64,000 nt of DNA from Methylobacterium sp. J-076 (GCF_022829405.1 NZ_JAKSXW010000144.1:1-64000); one strand, 5' to 3'; shown: positions 31,993 to 40,225, numbered from the stretch's first letter. Notes: generated from the letters alone by a model not told the origin. Translations and numbers: made by a program.

Positions 31993-33033
31993 TCACATGC
32001 CGAACACCGGCTTACCGTCCTTGTCCGTCACGGACTTCCACTCCTCGTGGATCAGCCCGACGACGTTGTCCGGCAGCGGGACGTAGTCGAGGTCGGAGGC
32101 GAGCTTGTCGCCGTTCTTGTACGCCCAGTCGAAGAACTTCAGGACGTCGCCGGCCTTGGCCGCATCCACCGGCTGCTTGTGGACGAGGATGAAGGTGGCG
32201 GCGGTAATCGGCCAGGATTCCGCGCCCGCCGCGTTGGTGAGCGAGATGCCGAAGCCGGGGGCGGCCTTCCAGTCGGCGGCGGCGGCGGCCGCCTGGAACG
32301 CCTTGTCGGTCGGCTCGGGGAACTTGCCGTCCTTGTTCTGGATCAGGGTGTAGGCCAGCTTGTTCTGCTTGGCGTAGGCCGACTCGACGTAGCCGATCGA
32401 GTTCGGGACCTGCTTCACGGTGGCGGTCACGCCCTCGTTGCCCTTGCCGCCCTGGCCCACGGGCCAGGAGATCGTCGTGGCGGCGCCGAACTCCTTCTTC
32501 CAGGCCTCGGAGGCCTGGGTGAGGTAGGTCGTGAAGATGTTGGTCGTGCCCGAGGCGTCCGAGCGGTAGACCGGCGTCACGTTGGCGTCGGGAAGCTTCA
32601 CGCCCTCGTTCAGCTTGGCGATGCGCGCATCGCTCCACTTGGAGATCTTGCCGGCGTAGATGTCGGCGATGATGTCGCCGGTGAGCTTGAGCTTGCCCGC
32701 CTCGATGCCGGGGATGTTCACCACGGTGACGACGCCGCCCATCACGGTCGGGAACTGGACGAGGCCGTCCTTGGCCAGCTGCTCGCCCTTGAGCGGGGCG
32801 TCGGTGGCGCCGAAATCGACGGTCTTGGCCTGGATCTGCTTGATGCCGCCGCCGGAACCGATCGACTGGTAGTTCAGGCCGGTGCCGGTCTCCTTGCGGT
32901 AGGCTTCGGCCCACTTGGAGTAGACCGGGAAGGGGAAGGTGGCCCCTGCGCCGGTGATGTCGGCGGCGAGGGCTGCGGAGGCGAGCTGGGCCGTCGCGAG
33001 GCCAAGGGCGAGCGCGTAAGCGAAGGGTCTCAA
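31993..33033 (-). CDS. pstS: Periplasmic phosphate-binding protein PstS, TTG start
   Basis: Captures phosphate in the periplasm for PstCAB. The 346-residue product starts with a clean signal peptide (RPFAYALALGLATAQLASAALA, cleaved before ADITGAG), then ADITGAGATFPFPVYSKWAE and the phosphate-binding SIGSGGGIKQ, GATDAPL and YRSDASGTTN. No ATG or GTG fits this start: the right codon is TTG at 33033, with cggag 6-7 nt upstream. Longer ATG starts (for example 33261) would add about 76 residues that run through the Pho box and promoter. The rare start may limit a very abundant protein or simply reflect GC bias. Confidence 0.92.
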   Translation of the reverse strand: MRPFAYALALGLATAQLASAALAADITGAGATFPFPVYSKWAEAYRKETGTGLNYQSIGSGGGIKQIQAKTVDFGATDAPLKGEQLAKDGLVQFPTVMGGVVTVVNIPGIEAGKLKLTGDIIADIYAGKISKWSDARIAKLNEGVKLPDANVTPVYRSDASGTTNIFTTYLTQASEAWKKEFGAATTISWPVGQGGKGNEGVTATVKQVPNSIGYVESAYAKQNKLAYTLIQNKDGKFPEPTDKAFQAAAAAADWKAAPGFGISLTNAAGAESWPITAATFILVHKQPVDAAKAGDVLKFFDWAYKNGDKLASDLDYVPLPDNVVGLIHEEWKSVTDKDGKPVFGM

Positions 33034-33136
33034 GGGTGTCTCCGTCTCGGTCGGGTGCGCCACCGCCTGGGGCGATTTGGCGCACATCCACGGGGCTCGA
33101 AAGGTCCGGCCGGCGTGGGGGCGGTACGACGCGCGT

Positions 33137-33154
33137 ATGACAGAGGGATGACAC
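33137..33154 (-). promoter_or_regulatory. Pho box upstream of pstS
   Basis: On the minus strand the 18-bp GTGTCATCCCTCTGTCAT contains two direct repeats (GTGTCAT and CTGTCAT) spaced 11 bp apart, the spacing of a PhoB dimer site (consensus CTGTCAT-N4-CTGTCAT). It lies 104 bp upstream of the pstS start codon. It is the only clear Pho box I found in the window, and it would drive pstSCAB-phoU. Confidence 0.75.
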
Positions 33155-33329
33155 GGCCGGGGGCGCACGCCCCGGCGGGGCCGGTTAAGGATCTGATTTT
33201 TCGATTCGTTCCGGCTTCGGCCCATCGCCGGTCGCCGGCATGGAGCGGGAACGCCGCCCACCGCGTTTGTCCCCTGTCGGACTTCGGGTGCCCGCGACGG
33301 AGGGACCGGTCTGGAAGGGGACGGGAACC

Positions 33330-33575
33330 GTGGAGACAGGGCCGGCGGAAGAGGGCGAGGGCCAGGACGCGGCGTGGCTCGACCTTCACGGGGAGCGCGA
33401 GACGCTGGAACGGGGCTTGGCCCTCGCCCAGGTCCGGCGGCGGTTCGCGAGCAGCGCGGCCGACGCCGCCGACGCCCAGCGGGAGGAGGCCGAACTCCTC
33501 GTCAGCCTCGACCGGGTGCTCACCCGGATCAGGGCCGCGGAATACGGGCGGAGGCCCGGCGCGCGCCGCTGGTAG
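33330..33575 (+). CDS. Small helical hypothetical protein
   Basis: An 81-residue ORF with a GTG start and ggaagggg about 10 nt upstream. The product is acidic at the N-terminus and then helical and charged (TLERGLALAQVRRRFA, DAQREEAELLVSLDRVLTRIR), with third codon positions almost all G or C, so it looks like a real gene. No family recognised. A longer ATG form from 33240 is possible but less gene-like. It converges on the NepR-like gene with 12 bp between the stops and diverges from pstS. Confidence 0.5.
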   Translation: METGPAEEGEGQDAAWLDLHGERETLERGLALAQVRRRFASSAADAADAQREEAELLVSLDRVLTRIRAAEYGRRPGARRW

Positions 33576-33587
33576 CGGCGGGGCGCC

Positions 33588-33785
33588 CTAGATGGCCTGG
33601 CGCCGGTCCCGTTCCTTGTGGCGCAGGCGAAGCAGCAGGTCGATCTGCGAATCGGGGATCGGCTGGGTGTCGATGCTGCCCTCGTAGACCCGGCGCAGGG
33701 TCTGGCCGAGGTGGCCCGTATCGATGCCCCGCCCCGATTTCGCGGACACTGCGGTCGTTCCCGTCTCGGCGACCGTCCGGCTCAT
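33588..33785 (-). CDS. NepR-like small protein
   Basis: A 65-residue protein. The segment HLGQTLRRVYEG then PIPDSQIDLLLRLRHKE closely follows the NepR anti-sigma factor pattern (IGxxLRxxYxx...PVPDRFxxLLxxL). NepR sequesters the general-stress sigma factor EcfG and is displaced by PhyR. No ecfG or phyR is in the window, so this is more likely a NepR paralogue or NepR-like adaptor than the primary copy. The ATG at 33785 has gggaga 5 nt upstream. The upstream region is AT-rich and contains a perfect 12-bp palindrome. Confidence 0.6.
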   Translation of the reverse strand: MSRTVAETGTTAVSAKSGRGIDTGHLGQTLRRVYEGSIDTQPIPDSQIDLLLRLRHKERDRRQAI

Positions 33786-33884
33786 GGTCGTCTCCCACAC
33801 CGAAAACCGTCTCGGCCCGTCGATGGGCGGAGCGATGGTGTCTTTCCCATGACTTGGTTAAGCGACCGTTACCGTCAACATATC

Positions 33885-33896
33885 GTTAAGCTTAAC
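33885..33896. promoter_or_regulatory. Perfect 12-bp palindrome upstream of the NepR-like gene
   Basis: GTTAAGCTTAAC is a perfect palindrome in an AT-rich stretch (33850-33900) 100 bp upstream of the 65-residue gene and 72 bp after the recN stop. It contains TTAA half-sites and may be an operator. A possible TTGACG -35 follows it on the minus strand, but no good -10 element was seen. Confidence 0.3.
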
Positions 33897-33968
33897 ACCG
33901 CGCATGCGTCGATTCGGCCCAGTCTTGCCGCGCCTGGAATACCGGATTCATCATGCCCGCCAGGGGGA

Positions 33969-35636
33969 TCAGGCGCCCTGGAGGAGCCGGGCCGCGGCGG
34001 CGCGGGCCTCGTCCGTCACCGTGGCGCCCGCCAGCATCCGGGCGATCTCCTCGCGGCGGTCCTCCACCGGCAGGGTGGAGACCCGGGTGGCGACCCGCCC
34101 TGCCCCCTTCACGGGGGCCTTGGCGATCAGCAGGTGGGTGGCGGCCCGGGCCGCCACCTGCGGCGCGTGGGTGACGGCGATCACCTGCACGGTGTCCGCC
34201 AGCCGGGCGAGGCGCAGGCCGATGGCATCCGCCACCGCGCCGCCGACGCCGGTGTCGATCTCGTCGAAGATCAGGGTCGGGGCCGAGCCCTTGTCGGCCA
34301 GCACCACCTTGAGGGCCAGCATGAACCGGGACAGCTCGCCGCCGGAGGCGACCCGCATCATCGGGCCGGCCTTGGTGCCGGGGTTGGTCTGCGCCCAGAA
34401 CTCGACCCGGTCGATGCCCGCGGCATCCCGCGAGGCGGGGTCCGTGGCGATCTCGGTGATGAAGCGGGCGCGCTCCAGCTTCAGGGGCGGCAGCTCCGCC
34501 TGCACCGCCGCATCGAGCTTGCGCGCCGCCTTCCGCCGGCCGGCGCTCAGGGCCTCGGCGGCGGCGGCGTAGGCGGCCTCCGCCGCGTCCTGCGCAGCCT
34601 GGAGGGTGGCGAGCTCCGCCTCGCCCGCGTCGATGGCCGCCACGTCCGCCGCGAAACGCCCGGCGAGGTCGGCGAGGTCGTCGGCGGCGACGCTGTACTT
34701 CCGTGCCGCCGCGCGCAGGGCGAACAGGCGCTCCTCGACGCGCTCCAGCTCCCTCGGGTCGAACTCGGCCTCGGCCACCGCCGCCTCGATGGCAGCCCGG
34801 GCCTCGTCCAGGGCGACGAGGGCCGCATCGAGGGCGCCGATGCAGGGCTCGATCAGGGCCGGCAGCAGCGCCGCCCGCCGTTCCAGCTTGCGGAGGGCCG
34901 CGGAGAGGTGCGGCGCGGCCGAATGCGGGCCCCCGGCCGCATCGAGGGCCTCGTTCAGCTCCCGGGCGACCTTTTCCGATTGCTGCATCACCGTGCGCCG
35001 CTCGGCGAGGCTCGCCTCCTCCCCCGGCTGGGGGGCCAGCTCGGCGAGTTCCTCGACGGCGTGGCGCAGGAAGTCCGCCTCCCGCCGCGCGGCCTCGACC
35101 CGCTCCCGGTGCTCGGTGAAGGCGGTGCGGGCGGCGCGCAGGGTGCGGGCGGCGGCGGCGACCCGGCCCGCCTGGGCCTGGGGGCCGCCGAAGGCGTCGA
35201 GGATCGCCCGGTGCGAGGCGGGGTCGGCGAGGGCGCGGTCGTCGTGCTGGCCGTGGATCTCCACCAGGGCCGCGCCGATGCCGCGCAGCACCTGCACGCC
35301 CACCGCCTGATCGTTGACGAAGGCGCGGGTGCGCCCGTCCGCCATCTGCGTCCGGCGCAGGATCAGGTCGCCCTCGGTGTCGAGTTCGGCCTCGGCGGCG
35401 ATCCGGCGGGCGGGATGGTCCAGGGGCACGTCGAACACCGCCGTCACGCCGCCCTGGGCCTCGCCCGAGCGCACGAGCCGTCCGTCGCCCCGTCCGCCCA
35501 GGGCCAGGGCGAAGGCGTCGAGCAGGATCGACTTGCCCGCGCCGGTCTCCCCCGTCAGGACGCTCAGGCCCTCGCGGAAGTTCAGCTCGAGCTTGTCGAT
35601 CAGAACGATGTCGCGGATCGCGAGCTGCGCGAGCAT
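33969..35636 (-). CDS. recN: DNA repair protein RecN
   Basis: An SMC-like ATPase that acts in double-strand break repair. The 555-residue product has the N-terminal IRDIVLIDKLELNF and Walker A TGETGAGKSILLDA near residue 30, two central coiled-coil arms, and the C-terminal signature VASGGELSRFMLALK, Walker B TLIFDEIDTGVGG and VTHAPQVAA. The ATG at 35636 (MLAQLAIRDI) is the classical RecN start; in-frame sequence to 35702 is low-complexity. It lies 254 bp downstream of bamD beyond a terminator. Genome order lpxC-bamD-recN is common in this order. Confidence 0.95.
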   Translation of the reverse strand: MLAQLAIRDIVLIDKLELNFREGLSVLTGETGAGKSILLDAFALALGGRGDGRLVRSGEAQGGVTAVFDVPLDHPARRIAAEAELDTEGDLILRRTQMADGRTRAFVNDQAVGVQVLRGIGAALVEIHGQHDDRALADPASHRAILDAFGGPQAQAGRVAAAARTLRAARTAFTEHRERVEAARREADFLRHAVEELAELAPQPGEEASLAERRTVMQQSEKVARELNEALDAAGGPHSAAPHLSAALRKLERRAALLPALIEPCIGALDAALVALDEARAAIEAAVAEAEFDPRELERVEERLFALRAAARKYSVAADDLADLAGRFAADVAAIDAGEAELATLQAAQDAAEAAYAAAAEALSAGRRKAARKLDAAVQAELPPLKLERARFITEIATDPASRDAAGIDRVEFWAQTNPGTKAGPMMRVASGGELSRFMLALKVVLADKGSAPTLIFDEIDTGVGGAVADAIGLRLARLADTVQVIAVTHAPQVAARAATHLLIAKAPVKGAGRVATRVSTLPVEDRREEIARMLAGATVTDEARAAAARLLQGA

Positions 35637-35730
35637 GCTGCGGCGGGGCATCCCAGGGGACGGGGGGGACCGGGGGCGCACCCCCGGCAACGGAGAGCAC
35701 ACATAAGCCGGGCGAGGGCGCGATTCACCT

Positions 35731-35764
35731 TAAAAATTGGCCGGCGCCCCGGAAGGCGCCGGCA
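35731..35764 (-). terminator. Intrinsic terminator after bamD
   Basis: On the minus strand a 9-bp GC stem (core CCGGCGCC/GGCGCCGG, loop TTCCGG) is followed by CCAATTTTTA. This fits a Rho-independent terminator for the lpxC-bamD transcript and implies recN has its own promoter. Confidence 0.6.
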
Positions 35765-35781
35765 CGTCACCCCTGGCCACT

Positions 35782-35870
35782 CCCGTCCTCGCGAACGCAG
35801 TGAAGCAATCCGGGGATGCGCCCCGCCCTGAGACGGCCCGCTGCCCTGGATTGCTTCGCAACGACGACGA
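35782..35870. repeat. Family B repeat, copy 3
   Basis: An about 89-bp degenerate family B element just downstream of bamD: left arm CGTCCTCGCGAACGCAGTGAAGCAATCCGG, right inner arm CCTGGATTGCTTCGCAACGACG. Ends are more diverged than in copies 1 and 2. Confidence 0.65.
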
Positions 35871-35890
35871 GGGTGGAAGAGCGGCCGGGC

Positions 35891-36772
35891 CTAATCCGCC
35901 GACGCGGTGCGCCCGGTGATGGAGCGGAACGCCTTCGAGAGGAACGAGGTCTTCTCCTCCCGCGGCTCCAGGCCGTTGCTGGCCAGGAGCGCGTGGGCGT
36001 CCTTGTACCAGGGCGAGTCGGGGAAGTTGTGGCCGAGCACCGCGGCGGCGTTCTGCGCCTCCTGCGGGATGCCGAGCGCCCAGTAGGCCTCGGTCAGGCG
36101 CTCCAGGGCCTCCTCGGCATGGCGGGTGGTCTGGTACTTCGAGACCACGTCGCGGAACCGGTTGATCGCCGCCGGGAAGTTGCGCTTCTCCAGGTAGTAG
36201 CGGCCGATCTCCATCTCCTTGCCGGCGAGCTGGTCGCGGGTGATCTGGATCTTGGCCTTGGCGTCCGCGGCGTATTCGGAGGTCGGGTAGCGCTGGACCA
36301 GCTCCTGCAGGGCCACGAGGGCCTTCTCCGAGCGGTCCTGGTCGCGCGTCACGTCCGGGATCTGCTTGTAGTTCGACATGGCGATCAGGTACTGCGCGTA
36401 GGCCGCATCCTTGCTGGACGGGTGCCGCTGCAGGTACAGTTTCGAGGCGTTGATCGCGTCGTCGTACTTCTGGCCTTCGTAATTCGCGTAAGCCGTCATC
36501 AACAGCGCCTTCCGCGACCAGTCGGAATACTGGTACGTCTTGTCGAGGCTGTCGAACTTCTTGACGGCGCCCTCGTAGTCACTGTCCTCCATCTTCGCCA
36601 AGCCCTCGCTGTAGAGCTTGTCGGCGGGAACGTCCGGCACGACCTCGGGCTTGTACTTCTCGGCGAAGAGGCCGGTCGGATCGAAGTCGCAGCCGCCGAG
36701 GCCCAGGCCCAGCACGGCCACGAGCGGAGCCGCCAGAGCCGTGAGGCCGCGATGACGAATGGTGACAGGCAT
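35891..36772 (-). CDS. bamD: Outer membrane assembly lipoprotein BamD
   Basis: An essential lipoprotein of the BAM complex that folds outer-membrane beta-barrels. The 293-residue precursor has a lipoprotein signal with lipobox LGGC (lipidated C28), then TPR-type repeats (LYSEGLAKMEDSDYEGAVKKF, AYAQYLIAMSNYKQIPDVTRDQ, YPTSEYAADAKAKI, EMEIGRYYLEKRNFPAAINRF). The ATG at 36772 is set by the signal peptide. It follows lpxC by 212 bp; a terminator lies after it. Confidence 0.94.
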   Translation of the reverse strand: MPVTIRHRGLTALAAPLVAVLGLGLGGCDFDPTGLFAEKYKPEVVPDVPADKLYSEGLAKMEDSDYEGAVKKFDSLDKTYQYSDWSRKALLMTAYANYEGQKYDDAINASKLYLQRHPSSKDAAYAQYLIAMSNYKQIPDVTRDQDRSEKALVALQELVQRYPTSEYAADAKAKIQITRDQLAGKEMEIGRYYLEKRNFPAAINRFRDVVSKYQTTRHAEEALERLTEAYWALGIPQEAQNAAAVLGHNFPDSPWYKDAHALLASNGLEPREEKTSFLSKAFRSITGRTASAD

Positions 36773-36984
36773 TCTCGCGCTCTTTCCCCCACCCGGAGCG
36801 GTTCTCGCCGCCGGGATGCCAACCCGTGGTGGTCTCCGGCCCCGGGGAGCCGGACCCGCCGTTGACGGGCGTTTCATCCGTGACGTTCGATTCGGGCGCG
36901 AAAGCGGCGATGGTGAGGCGTTTCGCTTCGGATGCGCGGTGTGATGCGCCGGACACAGCCCCGGGGCGGCCCCGGAGGGTCGCC

Positions 36985-37929
36985 TCAGACGTCGGCGGCG
37001 AAGGCGGCGAGGCCGAGGCTCGTGCCGAGCTCGACCAGGGTGCCCTGGCGGGAGCCGGCGGCCTCCACGATCGCGTAGTTGGCGCGGTCCGAGAACAGGG
37101 CCGAGAGCACGCCGACATTCATGCGGTGGCCGCCGCAATAGGAGCGGTAGGCCCCCTGGATCGGCAGGCCGGCGAGGGCGAGGTCGCCCACCGCGTCGAG
37201 GATCTTGTGGCGGACGAACTCGTCCGGGAAGCGCAGCCCCTCGGGGTTGACGACACCGTTCTCGCCGACGGCGACGGTGTTCTCCAGCGAGGCGCCCAGG
37301 GCGAAGCCCGCCTTCCAGTAGCGCTCCACGTCCTTCATCATGCCGAAGGTGCGGGCATCCGCGACCTCACGGCGATAGGACGCCGGCGACAGGTCCATGG
37401 CCTTGCGCGAGCGTCCGATCACCGGGTTGTCGAAATCGATCTCGACGTCGAGGCGGAAGCCCCGGTCGATGGGGCGCAGCTCGGCGAAGGCCCGGCCCAC
37501 CTCGATGCGCACCGGGCGCAGGACCTTGAGCCAGCGCCGGGGGGCGCCGCAGGTGGTCAGCCCGACCCGGTCGATGGCCTCCACGAAGAGCTTGGCCGAC
37601 CCGTCGAGGATGGGGAGCTCGGGCCCGTCGATCTCGACCAGGGCGTTGTCGATGCCGAGCCCGAACAGGGCGGACATCAGATGCTCGATCGTGGCCACGG
37701 CCCCGGTCTCGACGTCACCGATCACGGTGCACAGCTCGGTGGCGGAGACGAGGGCGTGGTGGGCCTTGATGATGCGGTCGTTGCCGAGGGGGGTGCCGGT
37801 GCGGTGGAAGGCGATGCCGTGGTTGGCGGGGGCGGGCCGGAGGGTGATCGCCGCCGGGTTTCCGGAGTGGACTCCGACGCCCGAGAGCGTGGCCGCCGCC
37901 TTGAGGGTGGTCTGATTGTTCGATCGCAT
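36985..37929 (-). CDS. lpxC: UDP-3-O-acyl-N-acetylglucosamine deacetylase
   Basis: The zinc deacetylase that commits UDP-GlcNAc to lipid A synthesis. The 314-residue protein shows the LpxC pattern: KAAATLSGVGVHSG at the start, the zinc histidine in TIEHLMSALFGLGIDN near residue 82, and HKILDAVGDLALAG (zinc H and D) near 240, followed by the catalytic H in YCGGHRMN. Between ftsZ and bamD is the standard alphaproteobacterial place. The 393-bp gap upstream suggests its own promoter. Confidence 0.95.
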   Translation of the reverse strand: MRSNNQTTLKAAATLSGVGVHSGNPAAITLRPAPANHGIAFHRTGTPLGNDRIIKAHHALVSATELCTVIGDVETGAVATIEHLMSALFGLGIDNALVEIDGPELPILDGSAKLFVEAIDRVGLTTCGAPRRWLKVLRPVRIEVGRAFAELRPIDRGFRLDVEIDFDNPVIGRSRKAMDLSPASYRREVADARTFGMMKDVERYWKAGFALGASLENTVAVGENGVVNPEGLRFPDEFVRHKILDAVGDLALAGLPIQGAYRSYCGGHRMNVGVLSALFSDRANYAIVEAAGSRQGTLVELGTSLGLAAFAADV

Positions 37930-38322
37930 TCCTGAGCCCTCGGCCGCAATCCGGCTTCGCCACCTCCTTCGGGGGAGATGGCGCGCGCTTCGATCCGTCC
38001 GCTGCTTGATGCCCCTGATACCGCTGACAGGTTGTATCCCCGCGGCACATTCGTTCTTACGGGATTAGCTATAGCCGCGCTGTGCAAGCCAGCCAAATCA
38101 CGGATTCTTACCGCGTGTTACAAGCCCGGCGGCTGTGGGAAACGGATAAAATCGAGCGGTCACAATGGTTTAAAATTTGGTTACCGCGGGGCGGAACCGG
38201 GGCCGATCTGTGGCACGGATGCATCATCCGCATGGCCACGGCACCGGAACGCGACGACCCCACGCCGTGCAACCCAAGGAGTTGCACAACGTGAGGTTGA
38301 ATGTCGAGGCCGGACGAGTGGT
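37930..38322. other. lpxC-ftsZ intergenic region
   Basis: A 393-bp gap with no gene. Its centre (about 38080-38190) is unusually AT-rich for this genome (runs such as GATAAAATCG and GGTTTAAAATTTGG) and probably holds lpxC promoters, though no clean -35/-10 pair stands out. A perfect hairpin, GTGCAAC-7 nt-GTTGCAC, lies at 38267-38287 downstream of ftsZ, without a T-run. Confidence 0.5.
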
Positions 38323-40095
38323 TCAGTTGGCCTGGCGGCGGAGGAAGGCCGGGATCTCGAGCTGATCGTCGTCCATCATCCGGGGCTGGGGCATCGCCCG
38401 GCCCTGGCCGTCGAGGGAGCCCTGGGCCGGGCGGTATTGCGGGGCCTGGGGCGCCGGGGCGCGGGGGGCCGGGGGCAGCGGCGGCTGGTAGGCGGCCGGG
38501 GCCGGGGCCGGGGGAGCCGGGGGCGCGGCCGGGCGGGCGGGGGCCACGCCCTCGTCCTCACGGCGTCCGCCGAAGCCGACGGTGGCGAGGCGGCGCAGCA
38601 GCGAGGTGCGCTTCGATTCCGGCGCGGAATCCTCGGCGGCCCGGTTCGCCATCAGCTGGGTCTGGGCGATGGGGGGCAGCTCGTGGATCTGCGGCATCCG
38701 CGGGGCGCGGGCCACGGCCGGGGTGCCGATGGGCGCCTCGGGGCGGGGCGGCACGAACGGGCCGGCATGCATCTGCGCCGCGGGCTCCGGACGCGGGGCG
38801 ACCGGGGCCGGCACGAACGGGGAGGCCGCCCGCGGCTGCACCTGGGCCAGCATGACGTCGTCGCGGGTGGCGACCGGCACCGGCTCGGGCCGCACGTCCA
38901 TGCGCGGCTCGATGGCGGGGGCGGACGGCGCGGCGGCGACCGGCGCGGCCGGGGCCTGGACCGGGGAGTGGGCGTGCGCGTGGCTGTGGGCGACGGAGTC
39001 CGTGCGGATGCTCGGCACCGGCGAGGAGGCGCGGGCGCGGGCCTCGGCGCGCAGGCGCTCGGCCACCTCGGCGATGCGCTGCTCGGTCTCGGCGACGGCC
39101 GGGTTGTTGGGCGAGTTCGCCGAGATCAGCGCCGGCTCGATGCCGGTGGCGACCACCGACACGCGGATGATGCCGTCGAGGCTCTCGTCGAAGGTGGCGC
39201 CCAGGATGATGTTGGCGTCCTGATCGACCTCCTCGCGGATGCGGGTGGCGGCCTCGTCGAGCTCGTAGAGGGTGAGGTCCGAGCCGCCGGTGATCGAGAT
39301 CAGCAGGCCGCGGGCGCCCTTCATCGACACGTCGTCGAGGAGCGGGTTGGCGATGGCGGCTTCCGCGGCGCGGTTGGCGCGCTTCTCGCCCGACGCCTCG
39401 CCGGTGCCCATCATCGCCTTGCCCATGCCGCGCATGATCGCCCGGACGTCGGCGAAGTCGAGGTTGATGAGGCCTTCCTTGACCATCAGGTCGGTGATGC
39501 AGGCCACGCCCGAGTAGAGCACCTGGTCGGCCATGGCGAAGGCGTCGGCGAAGGTGGTCTTCTCGTTGGCGACCCGGAACAGGTTCTGGTTCGGGATGAC
39601 GATCAGGGTGTCGACCGCCGCCTGCAGCTCCTGGATGCCGGATTCGGCCGTGCGCATCCGGCGGACGCCCTCGAACTGGAACGGCTTGGTGACGACGCCG
39701 ACCGTGAGGATGCCCATGTCCCGGGCCGCCCGGGCGATGACCGGGGCCGCGCCGGTGCCGGTGCCGCCGCCCATGCCGGCGGTGATGAAGCACATGTGGG
39801 CGCCCGAGAGCTGGTCGCGGATCTCGTCGATCACCTCGTCGGCGGCGGCCGAGCCGACCTCCGGATGCGAGCCGGCGCCCAGGCCCTGGGTGACGTTCAG
39901 GCCCATCTGGATGACGCGCTCGGCCTTCGAGGAGGTCAGCGCCTGGGCGTCGGTGTTGGCCACCACGAACTCGCAGCCGAGCAGGCCCGATTCGATCATG
40001 TTGTTGACCGCGTTGCCGCCGGCACCGCCGACGCCGAAGACGGTGATGCGGGGCTTGAGTTCCCGGATGTCCGGCGCCTGGAGGGAGATGGCCAT
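38323..40095 (-). CDS. ftsZ: Cell division GTPase FtsZ
   Basis: The tubulin-like GTPase that forms the division ring. The 590-residue protein has the GTP-binding start FGVGGAGGNAVNNM, the tubulin signature AGMGGGTGTGAAPV near residue 105, the synergy region NPLLDDVSMKGARG and GATFDESLDG. After about residue 330 comes an unusually long (about 245 residues) Pro/Ala-rich linker with a short His/Ala run (HSHAHAHS near 370), then the C-terminal peptide DDDQLEIPAFLRRQAN that binds FtsA and other partners. Long linkers are usual in this order. The start is ATG at 40095; ftsA lies 126 bp upstream. Confidence 0.96.
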   Translation of the reverse strand: MAISLQAPDIRELKPRITVFGVGGAGGNAVNNMIESGLLGCEFVVANTDAQALTSSKAERVIQMGLNVTQGLGAGSHPEVGSAAADEVIDEIRDQLSGAHMCFITAGMGGGTGTGAAPVIARAARDMGILTVGVVTKPFQFEGVRRMRTAESGIQELQAAVDTLIVIPNQNLFRVANEKTTFADAFAMADQVLYSGVACITDLMVKEGLINLDFADVRAIMRGMGKAMMGTGEASGEKRANRAAEAAIANPLLDDVSMKGARGLLISITGGSDLTLYELDEAATRIREEVDQDANIILGATFDESLDGIIRVSVVATGIEPALISANSPNNPAVAETEQRIAEVAERLRAEARARASSPVPSIRTDSVAHSHAHAHSPVQAPAAPVAAAPSAPAIEPRMDVRPEPVPVATRDDVMLAQVQPRAASPFVPAPVAPRPEPAAQMHAGPFVPPRPEAPIGTPAVARAPRMPQIHELPPIAQTQLMANRAAEDSAPESKRTSLLRRLATVGFGGRREDEGVAPARPAAPPAPPAPAPAAYQPPLPPAPRAPAPQAPQYRPAQGSLDGQGRAMPQPRMMDDDQLEIPAFLRRQAN

Positions 40096-40173
40096 GGTGT
40101 CGAGCCTCTGCTGAACGTCGCTGTCGCTTGGCGCCTCGCGGCGCCGGTTTTCCGATCCGGGTCTCCCGCCCCG

Positions 40174-40225
40174 TTCGGGGCGCAAAACCTTAATTATTTA
40201 CCCTGTTCGGGGCGTGGAACCTTAA
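40174..40225. repeat. Direct repeat between ftsA and ftsZ
   Basis: Two 20-bp copies, TTCGGGGCGCAAAACCTTAA (40174-40193) and TTCGGGGCGTGGAACCTTAA (40206-40225), match at 17 of 20 positions and are spaced 32 bp, about three helical turns. The second copy includes the ftsA stop. They lie in the ftsZ leader and may be paired regulator sites. Confidence 0.5.

Noticed and set aside
33034..33261. Long form of PstS from ATG 33261
   Set aside because: It would place the Pho box and promoter inside the gene and put 76 residues before an otherwise perfect signal peptide; the TTG at 33033 has a good Shine-Dalgarno.
33248..33267. GGAAC...CGTT before the 81-residue gene as an EcfG promoter
   Set aside because: The spacer is only 11 bp, far from the 16-17 bp needed.
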